Below, piece after piece: positions 35,552 to 48,277 of a DNA stretch of 64,000 nt. The position numbers and the translations under genes are program-made. The notes beneath the pieces are model-generated. The model had not been told where the DNA came from. It did not search any database and saw nothing but the letters and a program-made list of their open reading frames with translations. How positions within the stretch are numbered: the first letter of the stretch is position 1; every line of letters starts with the position of its first letter. This DNA comes from Antitrichia curtipendula. Its lineage: Eukaryota > Streptophyta > Bryopsida > Hypnales > Leucodontaceae. Where the stretch lies: assembly GCA_951230915.1 (NCBI GenBank), contig OX579641.1, positions 21,740,254 through 21,804,253 of the forward strand, written 5' to 3'.

Positions 35552-36137
35552 TTAATCCCTAAAGTCCCACTTGTCCCCTCGAGGGACAATTTGGGTCCGG
35601 GTAGGTTCCGATTGGCCCAATTTGAAGTGAATTTTTTTGAGATTTTTTGAGGTTGTGTAGCTTTGCAAGAGCTTTGTGGATATATAATTTTTGTTTCAAT
35701 TGGATGCCGGATGAAAAAGTAATGGCACAATAAGCAAGAAATGGAGATTGGTGGGCAACCCAAAAAAAATTACAAAAAGTCAAAATCATTTTTTTTGAAT
35801 TTTTTCCTAAGAGATTATGTTTTTACCTATACGTGAAGCTTTTATTCATTCTATTTGGACTAGGGATGAGAAAGTTATAGACAATCTTAGTTTTTTGGGC
35901 AATTTAAGCATCTTCTTGAAAAAAACTTTTTGTTCAACTTTGAATGCTAATATCTTCCAATCCGTACGTTGAAATTTGATGAAATTCTTACTGCATGATC
36001 TCAAACAAGTTAAGTACAAGATCCTACTGTTAAATTCCCAAAAAATCAAAAAAATTGGTTTCCTTAAGTGAATACAACAGAAGTGGTAGTTTTGAGTGGT
36101 TTTTGGCAAAAAAAAACCTCGGTGCTTTAGGGATTAA
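35552..36137. mobile_element. TTAA-bounded TIR element, type 1, 586 bp
   Basis: The left end is TTAA-TCCCTAAAGTCCC and the right end CTTTAGGGA-TTAA. It is homologous along its length to 11577-12507. Confidence 0.78.
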
Positions 36138-37898
36138 AAATGTGGTTATGGGTGTTGCTACCTTATTGTGTTACAAGAGTTTTTGCCTCTTTGTCCTTCC
36201 ATCCATTCAAGCGTCTATTATTACAATCAATGACATAGTTTGAATGTATTTTCACTAACATATTTTGAACAATTGTCAAACATTCACACTATGTCAATAA
36301 AAAAAAGGTCCCCAATTAGTAAAATAATCCCTATTGCTTGCCTAAAGTCCACATTTTGAACCATGAACATTGTTGTCCAAATAATTTTTCTTTCATCCAA
36401 GGTAATGCTTGAAACTTCAAATATACATAAAGATTTTCAAGAAACTTTCACAATAATACTCTACAAAAAATTCCTTCAAGGGCCACAACTGGATTGACAC
36501 AACAAAACAACCAAGACAACCTAAGGCAAAGCCTGGGAACTATACATTTTGGATATCCCTATCAAGAACAAGTAGAGGAACAAACCCCCTCCCTATGCGC
36601 TAGCACAGAAAACCCTCCATGTGAGCAATGTCAACATGGGGAGTTGAACCGGGAACCTCATGGATTCCATCAAAAGTTCCTATCACTTGGCCATCACCCA
36701 AGTTAGTTTTCTGTCATTTATGACCAAATGGGATGAAATATTCATTGCAAGCTTTTGTGGAACTTCACCACTTGAGTAAAATTGAAGATATTTCTCACTT
36801 TTTGTCATAAAATTCTTAAATGGGAGGCATTGGATCTTTCTATGATATCACTTTATTTAGTAGAATGATTCCAATGGCCCACAATCTATGAGCAAGTTTG
36901 AATTCAAGATTGTCCCGTGAAAGGAGCCACAATTCATGGGAAGCAAAAGATTCCTCCCAAAGAATGTTATAATTATGATGAAACGACCAAGATGCACTTT
37001 CAAGGACTTCTGGGGTCGGTCCAAAGTCCAGCCACGGTCAAAGCTCAAATCACCACCAAGTGGAATCTTCTTCCGTAGCACTTCTATCATGAATTCATGA
37101 TTTCAGTTTAACTTCTGCGCTCTGATCTTCTAGAGGAATCATAAAATTGTTCCGACAATTAGCAGTCCTAAGGAAGAGAGAAAGAAGCAAAGTAAAATAT
37201 GAGGAGCCGTACAAAAGCTTTGCATTGAAGGACATGAAAGGACCGAGACTGATTTGAGCCTATACTGCACCGTCTCACTCGTTGTTAGCCAGCACAGAAT
37301 CCCAGTCCAACATTCACATTACACCCTTACAAATTGAGGGTTATTTTCTCCCCTACCAATTCCTTACCAAAAAAATTCTTCCAGGGCATTACAGTTCATC
37401 TCAAAATTGAGCCAAAAATGTAATCGTTTCTCCAATTCAGTACATCATTGTAACATTGCCAGGCACTCAAAGTAAGTCATTCAAAAACTGATGTTGCAGG
37501 ATTGAGAAATCACGTGAACGTTTTAAGAGTCACCAGAAGTCCCACAAAGTGCCCAACACACACAAACCAAACCAGACTCATCATCAAGACACTTGAAGAA
37601 GTCTAGAGTACTGTTCAACGAGTAATTGATGTATTGCATCACATTCAGTGGGAATAAGAAAGGGCAAGTACCTAAAACGCCGCGGTACCATGAGCTGCCC
37701 TGCACCTATGAAGAGTCCTAAAATACAAAGGGAGAAAAGCTTGGCAGCAGCTGGCCGAGACAAAAAAATTCATCCACCCCTCCCATCCCGTCCCGTCCCC
37801 CACTTTCCCAAGCTCCTCCAGATTTCACCTAAACTTAACTCTATCTAAATCGTGCTCCCCATTTGTATTATAGCCAAGGGTTACACACTCTACTCTAC
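36138..37898. other. Intergenic, then 3' flank of the NIN-like gene
   Basis: The SINE-like repeat at 36585-36700 lies here. The last several hundred bases before 37899 are probably the 3' untranslated region of the minus-strand NIN-like gene. I cannot fix its poly(A) site. Confidence 0.4.
36585..36700 (-). repeat. tRNA-derived SINE-like repeat, copy 1
   Basis: On the minus strand an A box-like TGGCCAAGTGA (36693-36683) is followed 43 bp later by a B box GGTTCAACTCC (36650-36640). The sequence 3' of the B box (CCCATGTTGACATTGCTC) recurs at 22818-22850. Two copies sharing tRNA-like and non-tRNA parts point to a SINE. Confidence 0.55.
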
Positions 37899-40800
37899 TC
37901 ACGCCAATTGGCAGTTCATTTCCTGCAGACTGATATTCGACGTATTCCCACTCGAGTTTCGGGAGCTTCCTTGCCTCACCATCAGCTTCACCGTGTGTCT
38001 TCCCAACGTCTGCGCCACGTCCACACACTCCTTGATGTCCGCGTCGCACGTGATGAGCATCCACTCTTCTTCGTCGTCCAGGTACTTCAAATCGAAATCT
38101 TGGTCATCGACTTTCAGTCTCCGACTGACTTCGTTCCGCAACTCTAAGTATCCCGAGCCCACAGCAAGCTTGAAGCGTACTGTGTCCGCGCCGAACGTGG
38201 CTTTCACAGTCACAGTCCCCGGGTCAGGTCCCGGCGCGGACGGCCAATGTTTCCGCGGGTGGCCGTCACCAGAAGACGGCGAGCTCGAGTCGCCTTCGGG
38301 TTGGGAATGGGAGCTTCCAGAACGATGCGCGCCCGTGACTTCTCGTGGCGAATCCTCGAGCGCGTAACGTCCACCATTCTCGTAATTCGCGGAGCCCGGG
38401 TTCCCGTACGAACTCAAATCAGAGTCCCGAAGCGCAGCGAGTGCGCTCGCGCCGCCGTGCACGCGACTCTCCACGCAAATCGCGTCGCCGTTGAAACCAG
38501 TCCCGCTACCGGAATCTGTGTTTCGGTCGAAGTCGGAAATGCTGCCGTTCGGGGAAGAGCGGTCCCAGTCGGAGCCCCGACTGGAGCTCCCGTTGGGTAA
38601 GCTCGCGAGCTTAGTCACGAACGCTTTCGTGACTTCTTTCTTGACGACTATCGTTTCCATGGATTCGTGCTCCGCGGAGACCGTGTCGTGCTGGTACGTG
38701 CCGCCGTCGTGGTTCGTGGAGCCGTGAGCTGCGCCGGAGCTGTCGTCTGAGTTTCGGTCGCGGTTCTGAGCTTCACTCGTTCTGTTGTTGGGGTCATTGT
38801 TCTGAAGGGGACCGCCTTTAGGAGATTTCATGAGGAGTATGGTTCGAGGGGAGGAGAAGTCTTCTCCGATGGGGGTGAGATTGGAGCTGTCGATGTTGCT
38901 GACTTCGTGGTTGGGAGAGGGGGTGCCGGGCGTTTGGGTGGTTGCTGTCGGGGTGGCCTCCTTTGCTGGTTGGGACACGCCGGTGACGGCAGCCGCGGCC
39001 ACGGCAGCAGAGGCGATATCGCCACTGAGGGCGTTGATGCGTAAGGTGCCGTCGGCGCCTTGCACGGACTCGATCACGCCCTGGAGTTTCTTCAGGGAGC
39101 GACTCACTTTGTTGATCTTCCGGGAGGGCCATCTTGAGATCCCATGTTGGCGACAAATTCGTTTCAAAGTTGTGGGGCACACTGTGGAGAGAGACGATGC
39201 AAAGCACCACATCAGTCAGAGGTTCACTTTCGAGTATGAGTTCTCAGTCATGTGCATTTTATTCGACCTATATATCCATGAATATTACGTCTCCTGTGCT
39301 TCTATGATAGTAATTGAAATCAAATTTTCACTAGACATGACACCGGATTCATTAAAAAGCACCACTTGTGCACATTATCCCACTCTACCGACACAATCTT
39401 CAATATTACATACGTCCAATGTGCTTCTAGTGGTAGTTAAAGCTAGAGGGAGTAGTCGACTCTCCACCCCTTCAAAAAACTTTGATGATAAATGCCTGCG
39501 CACGAACTATGTAATAAAACCTTACGAAATCCAGTAGTAACACCCGACAAATAGATGAGTCCACATACCCACGTGCCCTATTTTCTACGTCATTATCCCA
39601 TTTCAACGATACAATCTTCAATTAAATCCATACTGCTTGTAGCGAAAGAGGTAGACAACAATCCAACCCCATTCAGAATTGATCTTTGATGGTCCATATT
39701 TGTGCAGAAAACACACGACAAATATATAGATTATTGAAGTAGAGAAATGATGACCAGTTTTTCAATTTGTGCCCCTGAGATTGTTTGTGTCATGGTACCG
39801 AGGTGAGAAAACCCACCTCCAATGCTCTTAGCAGCATCCTTCAAGCTCCCAGCAAAGTACTGCTGCAGAACATCAAGCCCAATCGTCTTCTCAGTGGTCC
39901 CGCGCCTCCGATCCAGCCGTCGGTTCTGATTTGCAGTGTTAGCCTGCGCCACACTGTTGAACGTTCTCACAGCTCCAGACTCCTGAATGGCATGTTTGTC
40001 AACAGCGACCACCGCCTCCCCATTGGACTCTCCTACTTGGATATCTTCACTGACTAGTGACGTACTACGCCGCAACACCGGCACCCCTCCTGCTGTTGTT
40101 GCTGTTCCTGCAGCCGCAGTTGCAGGTATCACTTCCTTTTCCTGGACCCCTACATCAGCACTGTTCTCCCTATTTCCACTCTCCTCCACTCCCACACCAG
40201 GTTTCGACAGAGAACTTTCCACTTCAGTCCCTTCTTCCAGCGACGCCGCTTTCACCTCATCCGCAAACTCCTTGTCAGTCACCGTCCGCAAGCTCCTGCA
40301 AACCCGTTGCATGGTGATCGACAAGGAATTTAACATCACTTGTTGGTCATTGCTGCTGGTGCAGTTGACGGGTAAGAAAAACTCGAGCACGAAGTCGTCG
40401 GTTCCCGTGTGGATGGAGCGCAGGCGAATGGCCACAGCAGCAGTCAAGCCGAAGAGCTGCGCGTAATGGCCCAGCGGGTACTGAATCTTGCTGAAGTTTT
40501 TCACGTCGCTCTCAAACGCAGGTTGGTTGGAAGCGAAGGCTTTCCCAGGGACGCCGTGTTCTCGCTCCAGTAAATGTTCCAGGCACGCTTGTCGGAACCC
40601 CCACATTTTGCTGTCTTTTACGTAGTGAGGTCCGTCACCGGTGCGGAGGCAGACGCGGCTGCTGCTGTGACTGCCCGCGCTGTTGCTCGTGGACCCGCCG
40701 CTGTCGAGGCGGGATTTCTTGTTGCTGGCCGGTTTGTCCATGGCGAGGTGGTTACCAGGGACCCAGGTTTGCGCGAGAGGCAGGTTGTGCGTCTCGCAGA

Positions 40801-43553
40801 CTGCTGTCAACACTTCGGAAATCTCAGAGAGCGCCGCTCTACGGCCCTGCGTGCGAAACTGTTCACACACGGCGAAAGTTAGAGTTTAACTCCGTGTTTA
40901 GAACGTCAATCAAAAGCATCAAACTTCCTAATAAAATATACACTAGAAATAAATAAACAAAAAATAAAAAGATTCGTCCTGTGGAATGTGGAATGTGACA
41001 TAGTTTTGGCTTTCTAACCAACCGAGAAGCAAAGTAAGTGAACTGGAATTAAGGTCTATTCACACGTAGTGAGAGGAGTGGCGTTTCAGGAATGGTTTTA
41101 GCAAGAGCGATAGGAGAGAATTTAGGTACACTTCTGGCTAACACCGCTCCTAAAACTAAGCCTCCTACCCCAGGTGAGAACAATCCATCAGTTACAAAAT
41201 GCCTGCCTTGCCCACTTTGCGTCAATTACCAAATTGGCGCTAACTCCCATTGAAATGAATTTCCACTCAGATCCCCATTCCACGAGTAAATTAAGCTCCC
41301 TAATTTTGAACAAGGAAACTAACTATGCCTAAGCCGACGGTTTGAAATGCTAAATCTAGCCGCACTAACAAAGTGGCAGCAGTTCGCTAACTTGGTGGCC
41401 TAACTCATCATTAGTTAACTTCCAAAGAGCTAATGGGAGCTTAATACCCGAGTTAGCTAAACTTAGTTGGCGAGGGTGGGGATTAAGCATACTGTATCAT
41501 GGAATAGAAACTAGGAACAGACCCCCCGAACTCCAAGTTCCATTTCTTTCTACTTAAGACACCCAATCCTAAGCCCATGAGTAATACTAATTTCTCCCTC
41601 CTCCAAACAGAATCTTTTTAGCACTTGACTCGCTAGAAAATTGATAAAATCAAAATTGGAATGCAAGTGTTCACCTCTAAAGCTGGAAGCTCCATCCCAT
41701 CCGAGCATGACAAGTTCACAGCCTGCACATTGAATTCTCAGCCTTGTCAAAACTTTCTATCGCCAAATTGGAAGATTAACTCACTCAAAACCAAATCAAT
41801 AGCGGAGATTACAATCGTCATACTCGTTAAAAATGGCCGAAGTTCAAGAAACTGGTACTTCTATAAACAACCGTCTAGAAACTCAAACATGCACTAGTTC
41901 AAATTTTTGAAACTCTGTGCACATAAGTATCATGGTCTGGACCTCAAAATCTGCACTAGGCCTAGTTTCTTGAGCCTTGTGCACTTAAATGCCATAATCT
42001 GGACCCTCAAATATCCGCTAGTCCAAATTTTGTAAACTCTCTGCGCACAAGTATCATGGTCAGGACCCTCAAAACTGCACTAGTCCTATTTTATTAAAGC
42101 TCTGTGCACTAGAATGTGAGAGTCTAGAACCTCAAATCTATGGCAGCCCTGCTATTGAGAGCTCTGTGCACTTGAAAGTGAGACTCTGGAACCTCGAATC
42201 TACACTAATCCTGGTTTTGAGAGCTCTGTGCAATCGAATGTCGCAATTCTTACGCCATTATAACGAATGTTATCAACAGTGGGATCGATCGCTTGCAAAA
42301 TGTGATCAATGGGAGGGAAACCATACGGCAGTGGCCAGGGTCTGTACCTGCAGAGCCCGGCAGATGATGTCAATCTCCGGAGCATACTGGACCTTCTCGG
42401 CCTTCATGACCAACTCAATGACCGCCAAGCAATCCCGCGACGTCGACTCAAACACGGGTACCGCCAGCGTGCCTCTCACGTCGCACGCCATGGCGTGCTT
42501 CACTCGCAGATACTCGTGATCGCTGTAAAACTGCACATTCGGTGTCCATTCGGGCACTTGCTGCAGGAATACGCGCCCAGGCAAGCCCGGAAACGCCCTC
42601 GCGCCTCCCGAGACCGCGAACACGAAATCCTCGCTGATCGTGCGGTACATCCACATGCGATCCGTCTTGTGCTCCAGCACAAACGGCTGCTCCTTTGTCG
42701 ACAGCACCAGACGGTCGTCTTCAGTTCGCACAGGCATCCAAACCTGCGCCAACACGTCCACACACGACCTGCCAATGAAGCGCAAAGCCTGCATCATGCG
42801 CTCCTTCAAACTCTGGCTCGTGCTCATCACCACCAAACGCTTCCGCGAGTTTCCAGCTTTCATCACCATCCCGTACTCGCCCTCCGCGGGGTTCGCGTAA
42901 TCCTGAAGCCCCGCTGGATTGTTGTTATTCTCCAGGCCTCCTGAAAAATCATCCTCCCGCGTCCCTGGAGGCTCCCCGTAATTGTGCGCGTAGGGACCCA
43001 TCCGCTGCTGATGCGCGGTGGGATCGCTGTCCGGCGCCGGTGGCGCGGGCTGCTGAGAGAGGTAAATTTTCGACATCTCGGCGAAATTGGCCCCGCTGCC
43101 GGGACTCATGGCGAGCAAGAAGCCTTCTGAAGTTGTGGGCTGGTCCGCAAGGTCAATGAGCCGCGAAGGCGAGGCGTCTACATCTCCTGAGGCCATTATG
43201 GCGACAGGCGGGCTGGCGAAGAGATGGCCAGCAGACGCAGGCGGAGACATGGCGAGCGGAGAGAAAGTACCTGGAGAGAACGAAGTCCCGGGAGAGAAGG
43301 TCGCGAACGGGAGGTTGCCGAAGTCGGCGTTGCCCACGGCCACCCAAGGCTCCCCGCTCTGATCGCACAGAGGGTCCAGATCCATCAGATCCGAGAGGAG
43401 CGAGTCGTCGATGAGGAACTTGGAATCGGGGGTGCCGTTGCCGAAAGGCTGGCTCCCAGGTGAGAGTTGCTGGGTGAAAGCAAGCAAGTCGCTCGCTCGC
43501 CATCGCGACAAGCTCGACACGGAATACCTCTCGTTCGGAGACGGTATCTCCAT
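37899..43553 (-). CDS. NLP: NIN-like protein (NLP), RWP-RK and PB1 transcription factor
   Basis: Three exons, 43553-42348, 40858-39817 and 39181-37899, give 3531 nt and 1176 residues. NLPs are nuclear regulators of nitrate-responsive genes. The N-terminal region (1-240) is Ser/Pro-rich with a repeated FSPGT. Residues 249-402 form the conserved GAF-like region (PGLPGRVF 322-329, EWTPNVQFY 335-343). Exon 2 continues it with PLAQTWVP (429-436), [10 protein letters not shown] and [16 protein letters not shown] (539-554). The RWP-RK DNA-binding domain spans 725 to about 782, with [19 protein letters not shown], then [22 protein letters not shown]1 is at about 1073-1152 ([13 protein letters not shown]; acidic [11 protein letters not shown]). 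Intron 2 (phase 1) splits the RWP-RK domain after KSIG. Intron 1 is 1489 bp. The exon 2 acceptor could also be 12 nt further in, at 40847; both keep frame. The start is the first ATG in a CATGGAG context. No key motif is missing, so I expect a working gene. Confidence 0.93.
41860..42245. repeat. 62-bp tandem repeat, six diverged units, in NLP intron 1
   Basis: The core CTCTGTGCAC or a variant starts at 41913, 41975, 42039, 42100, 42162 and 42224, about 62 bp apart. Each is followed by 'tctggaccctcaaa' and 'gcactagtcc' blocks. It ends about 100 bp from the exon 1 donor. Confidence 0.8.
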
Positions 43554-43590
43554 GATACCCCTCCTTTTCCACTCTCACACACAAACTCTC

Positions 43591-43620
43591 TCTCACTCAC
43601 TCACACACACACACACACAC
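43591..43620. repeat. CA dinucleotide microsatellite in the NLP leader
   Basis: An uninterrupted CA run on the plus strand at 43602-43620, preceded by TCTCACTCAC, about 40-65 bp upstream of the NLP start codon. Confidence 0.9.
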
Positions 43621-43954
43621 TTACTTTCTCTCGGCGCGACAAACCTTATGATTCTCTCAATATAAAAATTACACCGCTGCAAAACGGCGAGATTCCACGC
43701 TCAAATTTCACACTCTCCTTTCGCGCCGTTCAAATTCCTTCTCCCGGCGTCTCTCTCCTGCGAACTCGGGCCTCTTCTTCCCCCACTCCTACCAAACCCG
43801 CATTCACGTGCCACCATACGAGCAGCGCCGCGCTACTACCCGTTACCGTTGCCCCATCCGCCCGCTTGTTGCCGCAACTCTTCGCCACTGTTCTTTCCAG
43901 GTTTCTCCACCTCCGTCTCCCTAATCCCCCCCTTCATTCATACAAACACACCTC

Positions 43955-43981
43955 CGTCGTCGTCGTCGTCGTCGTCGTCGT
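43955..43981. repeat. CGT trinucleotide microsatellite (nine units)
   Basis: Nine consecutive CGT units, about 400 bp upstream of the NLP start codon, in promoter or distal leader. Confidence 0.9.
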
Positions 43982-45060
43982 CTTCGCTCTACCCACAGCC
44001 TCTACTCGAACTCCACTCTCCTCCCACGCTCCTCTTCCTCTCCTCTTCTTCTCTCACCATCGCCCCCCAAAACCCACAAAAACGAAGCAGAAACCCACTC
44101 ACGAGCTTCCCATCCACGACGCAGTCGCAACAACACCAACAAGATTCATCACCAACGGCTGCGTCGTGACGCCAGCTATCCCAACCCTCACCCTGCGAAT
44201 CTTCCTTTGACTTCTCGAAATCAAAAGCTGCAGAAATCCACAATGGACAGGAACGTGGAGACCACACAGAAGAGCGAAGAGCACGATGGTCGCGATGAAC
44301 CCAAAAGATGGCGATGGTGGGGAGGATCTGGGATGGATCTCTTGGACGATGACCGTGAGAGTGTGGATTCACTCGAATGATAAGGAAAAAAGGTATGATG
44401 AAGCGCAAGGCAAGTGTGATGACGAGGGCGGACGAACGTGGTGAAAGAGATAAGTCAGCCTCACCCTATTACCACCCAAATTCGAGCCCCAGTATCATGT
44501 ACCCTCACTGTAGATTTTAGACTCAAAATGTACCGAGTGGATAGAATGTAGTCCTTCGGCTGATTCACCTCCGGAGATTGGGCTGGGCCCCTGGGTCCCT
44601 TGCTAAAAGCTTACCCAGTCCTCCGTCTTTCCGTCTGCCGTGAAATTATTATTATTAGTTTATTGTTTTGGTTGTGGGTAGAAGTTACCGGAGAAAGGTC
44701 GGGAGAGGCCTTTCTTATTCTTATCTCCCTGTTGTCACATGTGTGTGCCCGGTGGGTTAATAAGAGCGTACAGTACTGTACAGTGGTTTTTCTTTTTTTC
44801 GGGCTTTTCGCCCTCCAAGGGGAACGCCCACCACCGACTCTCGAAATAGCCGTGGCTGCCGTGCTGTGGAAAGAAGGAATTCCAATGGGTTTGTGGCCCC
44901 AATCTTTGGGGGGAAATGATGGGTGGGAAAAATGGGGGAATATTAAATAAAAGGGGTGGTTTGGGGGAATCGGCATAAGGGGTGGTTCCCATTGGGTGGA
45001 GGACCCGTGACGGACTTTTGAGGTCTTTTGAGGAGGGGAGGACGGGTGGAACCTATCCTA

Positions 45061-48042
45061 TATCGTGTTGGAGTTTCACATTTTCACTTCTTTCATTTGT
45101 TTTTTCATTTGGACCCCTTACTATAATGAAGTCCATATTTTGGATGGTAAACATAATGCGTTGGTAAATTCTTCACAACATTGTTAATCAATGTTTGGGG
45201 GATTTCTTTTTTATCTCTGCAAATGTGGAACCGCCCTAGCACAAGTTATTGTAGACTTTATTACTAAACAGTCTTGCAGCCAATCTGGAATTGCAACCTG
45301 GCCACAAAACACTGTTGAAATTGCATCAACCTGTAGTGTGGTGAAGAATCACCACCCAGCTCACCAATGATCTTGTTGAGATTATAACTCTATGATTCCC
45401 CAAAGTATTATTCCTCTCTTGGAAAGAAATGCATCGACTTGATAAACAATGTTATGTTGTTCACTGAAAGCAATTCTTGAATTTTTGAAAATTACATGTT
45501 TTTTACAACTTATTAGTGTACCTTGTATCATTGCTACAATCAAAGTAATAGTGAAAGTAATTTTTTAATTCCTAAAAAATTAAAAATTAAATAACTTTCA
45601 TACCCTAGGTCCAAATGCCAAGGAACAAAGCTCGTGAAACCCTTCTTACATAGAGCTTTCCAATGGTACCAAAAACGCCACCATGGGACAGATGATTTTG
45701 GAGATCTCACCATAATAATCAAACAAAACAAAACAATCTAACTTAAGGTATGGATGTAATAAAATTTAGAAAAATAGTTGATATTTTTATAAAGATATAA
45801 GCCAAAATTTGTAAAAATTCACCAAAGATGTTCAAGCTATATTAGTTGGAAATGTTATACTTTCATATTTTATTGATTTATTGATTTATTTATAAATGTA
45901 TTTGGATTTTTATTTTTTTCTTTGTTTGTGAGGTGATTTTTTTTATTAATGTTGTAATTACAATAGCCCAACAATTAGAGGTCATTGATAAAAAAAAAAT
46001 CCTAACTCTAAAATGAATTAGATAGACTGTTTCTTTGTCATTAGAAAATTTGGTCTTTCAATTTGGATATAGACACCTTTTAACCTTGTTTGATTTTAAA
46101 ATTTTAAAATGTAAATGTGTAAATTAGGAGGCCCAAACTTTGACAATAAACATTGTGCTTAATTTAAGAGACAATTGGATTTATTAAGTTTGGTTATTTT
46201 TAGTGATATCATGTTTTTATTTGAATTTCATGAAATCACTGAAATTGACATAGCAATTCAAAACTTAGGATGTGGTGGCAATATTATGTTTACTCTATCA
46301 TCTTCCTTAATTCATGACTAATCACACAAAAATTGATGGATAAGATATTTGATATTAGACTAGTAGAAAAATGTCCAATCAAATATATTTGAATGTTATA
46401 ATGAAATTTAATTATTTGATTATTTTTGAAACAAATAGACATTTATACCATTACAAGGTGAAGCATTTTCAAAGAGATCATATTGAGATTTGAATTGCAA
46501 TGAATTGAAAGTATGGTTTTCTCCAATTTAAACTTGATTTTTTCAAATTTGATTTCATGAGATTAAATTTGATTTATAGATTTACAAATCTATTGACAAA
46601 CATCCATATACAACTTTCACTATTCTATAGTCATAGGCAGCCATTCTAATGTCTAAATTTGAGGTTCTAAGGCCAATTTATTTTCATTTAGTTTAAGTAT
46701 ATTATTAAAGTCAATTTTGAATTTGAATTTAAATGTGAGTAGATAAAAAAAATTAGGATAGAATAGTGTAAACCTCTCCCTTGAAATCTATAGCACTGAT
46801 ACACAATAACAAGTACATATAATAAAACTATGTTTCTTTGTATTTATTGAACCCTTTGATGATCAAGGGCCAAACACTCAAATTTTGAACAATGGATGAA
46901 CGCAAGGTTAACATGTCCCCAATACATCCATCTAAATGTTTGTGGATTCTTGTATTAATTATCTTATATTTTTGTGGCATAGGATTTCAATACTTTTCTT
47001 TATAAATATTCTATAGTTCAAAGAATATGGGTATGCTTAATGTCTAAAATTAACTCTTTCCAATTCAAAAATTGACTTAATAAAAAGATTTGAAAAGTTA
47101 CATAAAATAAAAATCTTTAGATATTATTGTACCTAAAACTAAACATTTTGAAAATTACACATATTCAATCTATAATCATATTTATAAGGAATTTTGAATT
47201 TTTGGTTTCAAGTTTTGAAAATTATTGGTTAGTATAATATAACACTTTTGTGTTCAACTTTTGACAAGCCACTAATGAAATGAATCGTTTATACTAAATG
47301 TTGCTTTCAACAACCAAAAATAGGGGCTTGTAACACTTTAAAGAGGTCCAAAGACATTATTTCATCTCTTTGCAATGAAGTTTTGCAAATTCCTCTTCAA
47401 CACTATGGGATTGTCACTAAGTTTGATCAAGGTACATTTACATGTGGAAACTTGTTGCACCTATCACTTTGGAATATATTTTTACGTTGCCATAGAAATT
47501 AAATTTTTTTTTCCATGCAGGGAAAATATGTTGCAAATTAAAAGTATGCCATGTCATCATTATATATTGAGGAGCATGGTAAGGAGGATGGACGGTTGGA
47601 TGCTAGGACAAACCCATCAAAATTTTCTTTAAAAATTAATTAATTAGTTCCAACCAAAAAAGGGAACAAATCAAGATTCTTTGGACTTCACAACATGCAT
47701 CTTAGCTTGTGCACAAAAGTTCCTTTTAAGCGTGCAAGTGGGGCCTTGCAGTCATGCCATGTAGCCTTCAATTTCATCAACCTAGTATTGACATTTCCAA
47801 ATCTGAATTTGAATTTGTAGTGGTAATTGAAATGGACTCTAGTACCTTACTGATGGTCTCTTTGCAATGTCCAGTTTATTAGTATTTTAAACTTTTATTT
47901 TCAAATCAAATGCTATCTTACAAGTTCTATAAAACCTAAATTAACTATAATTTTTAGTAGTGTATGTATATGACATTAATTTACCGAATTCACACTATTT
48001 GCAGAATTATTAGATTAATGCAAGTTATTAAATTATATGATT
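45061..48042. other. AT-rich intergenic DNA, no gene seen
   Basis: Contains dispersed repeat B copy 2 (45505-45750). The rest is very AT-rich with no domain-bearing frame, RNA gene or delimited element. Confidence 0.45.
45505..45750. repeat. Dispersed repeat B, copy 2
   Basis: Same motif order as 24080-24350, for example 'aaatgccaaggaacaaagct', then 'gagctttccaatgg' and 'atctcacc'. Confidence 0.6.
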
Positions 48043-48277
48043 TTAACCCCTAAAGTCTCATTGTTTCCTCAGGGGACAAACTGAATTTTAGGTAGTTCCT
48101 ATAGTTTCAATAATCATTGTAATTTTCTAAAACATTTTGTGAAGATTAGAACACATTACCTTTCCGGAAATGTAATTTTTTAATTTCAATTGATATCTAC
48201 GAACTAAAGTTATGGTACTAATTTTAGTTTGGTAGGCAGGAAAAAAAAAATCTTTTTTTTTTTCCTATAAATTTTTT

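Larger units (their letters stand above)
43554..45060 (-). promoter_or_regulatory. Leader and promoter region of the NIN-like gene
   Basis: GC-rich compared with the surroundings. A TATA-like TTTTTATATTG lies at about 43657-43667 on the minus strand, about 110 bp before the ATG, and is the best core promoter candidate. The leader contains a CA/GT run (43591-43620). Farther up are a CGT/ACG run (43955-43981) and long pyrimidine-rich tracts. Open frames on both strands here are composition artefacts; I recognise none. Confidence 0.45.

Noticed and set aside
38830..39537. Plus-strand frame of 235 codons opposite NLP exon 3
   Set aside because: It is the shadow of a GC-rich exon and runs into intron sequence without any domain.
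43467..44210. Long plus-strand frame of 247 codons over the NLP promoter
   Set aside because: Its residues reflect microsatellites and pyrimidine tracts (HTHTHT, VVVVV runs). It has no recognisable domain and the start lies inside the NLP coding exon.
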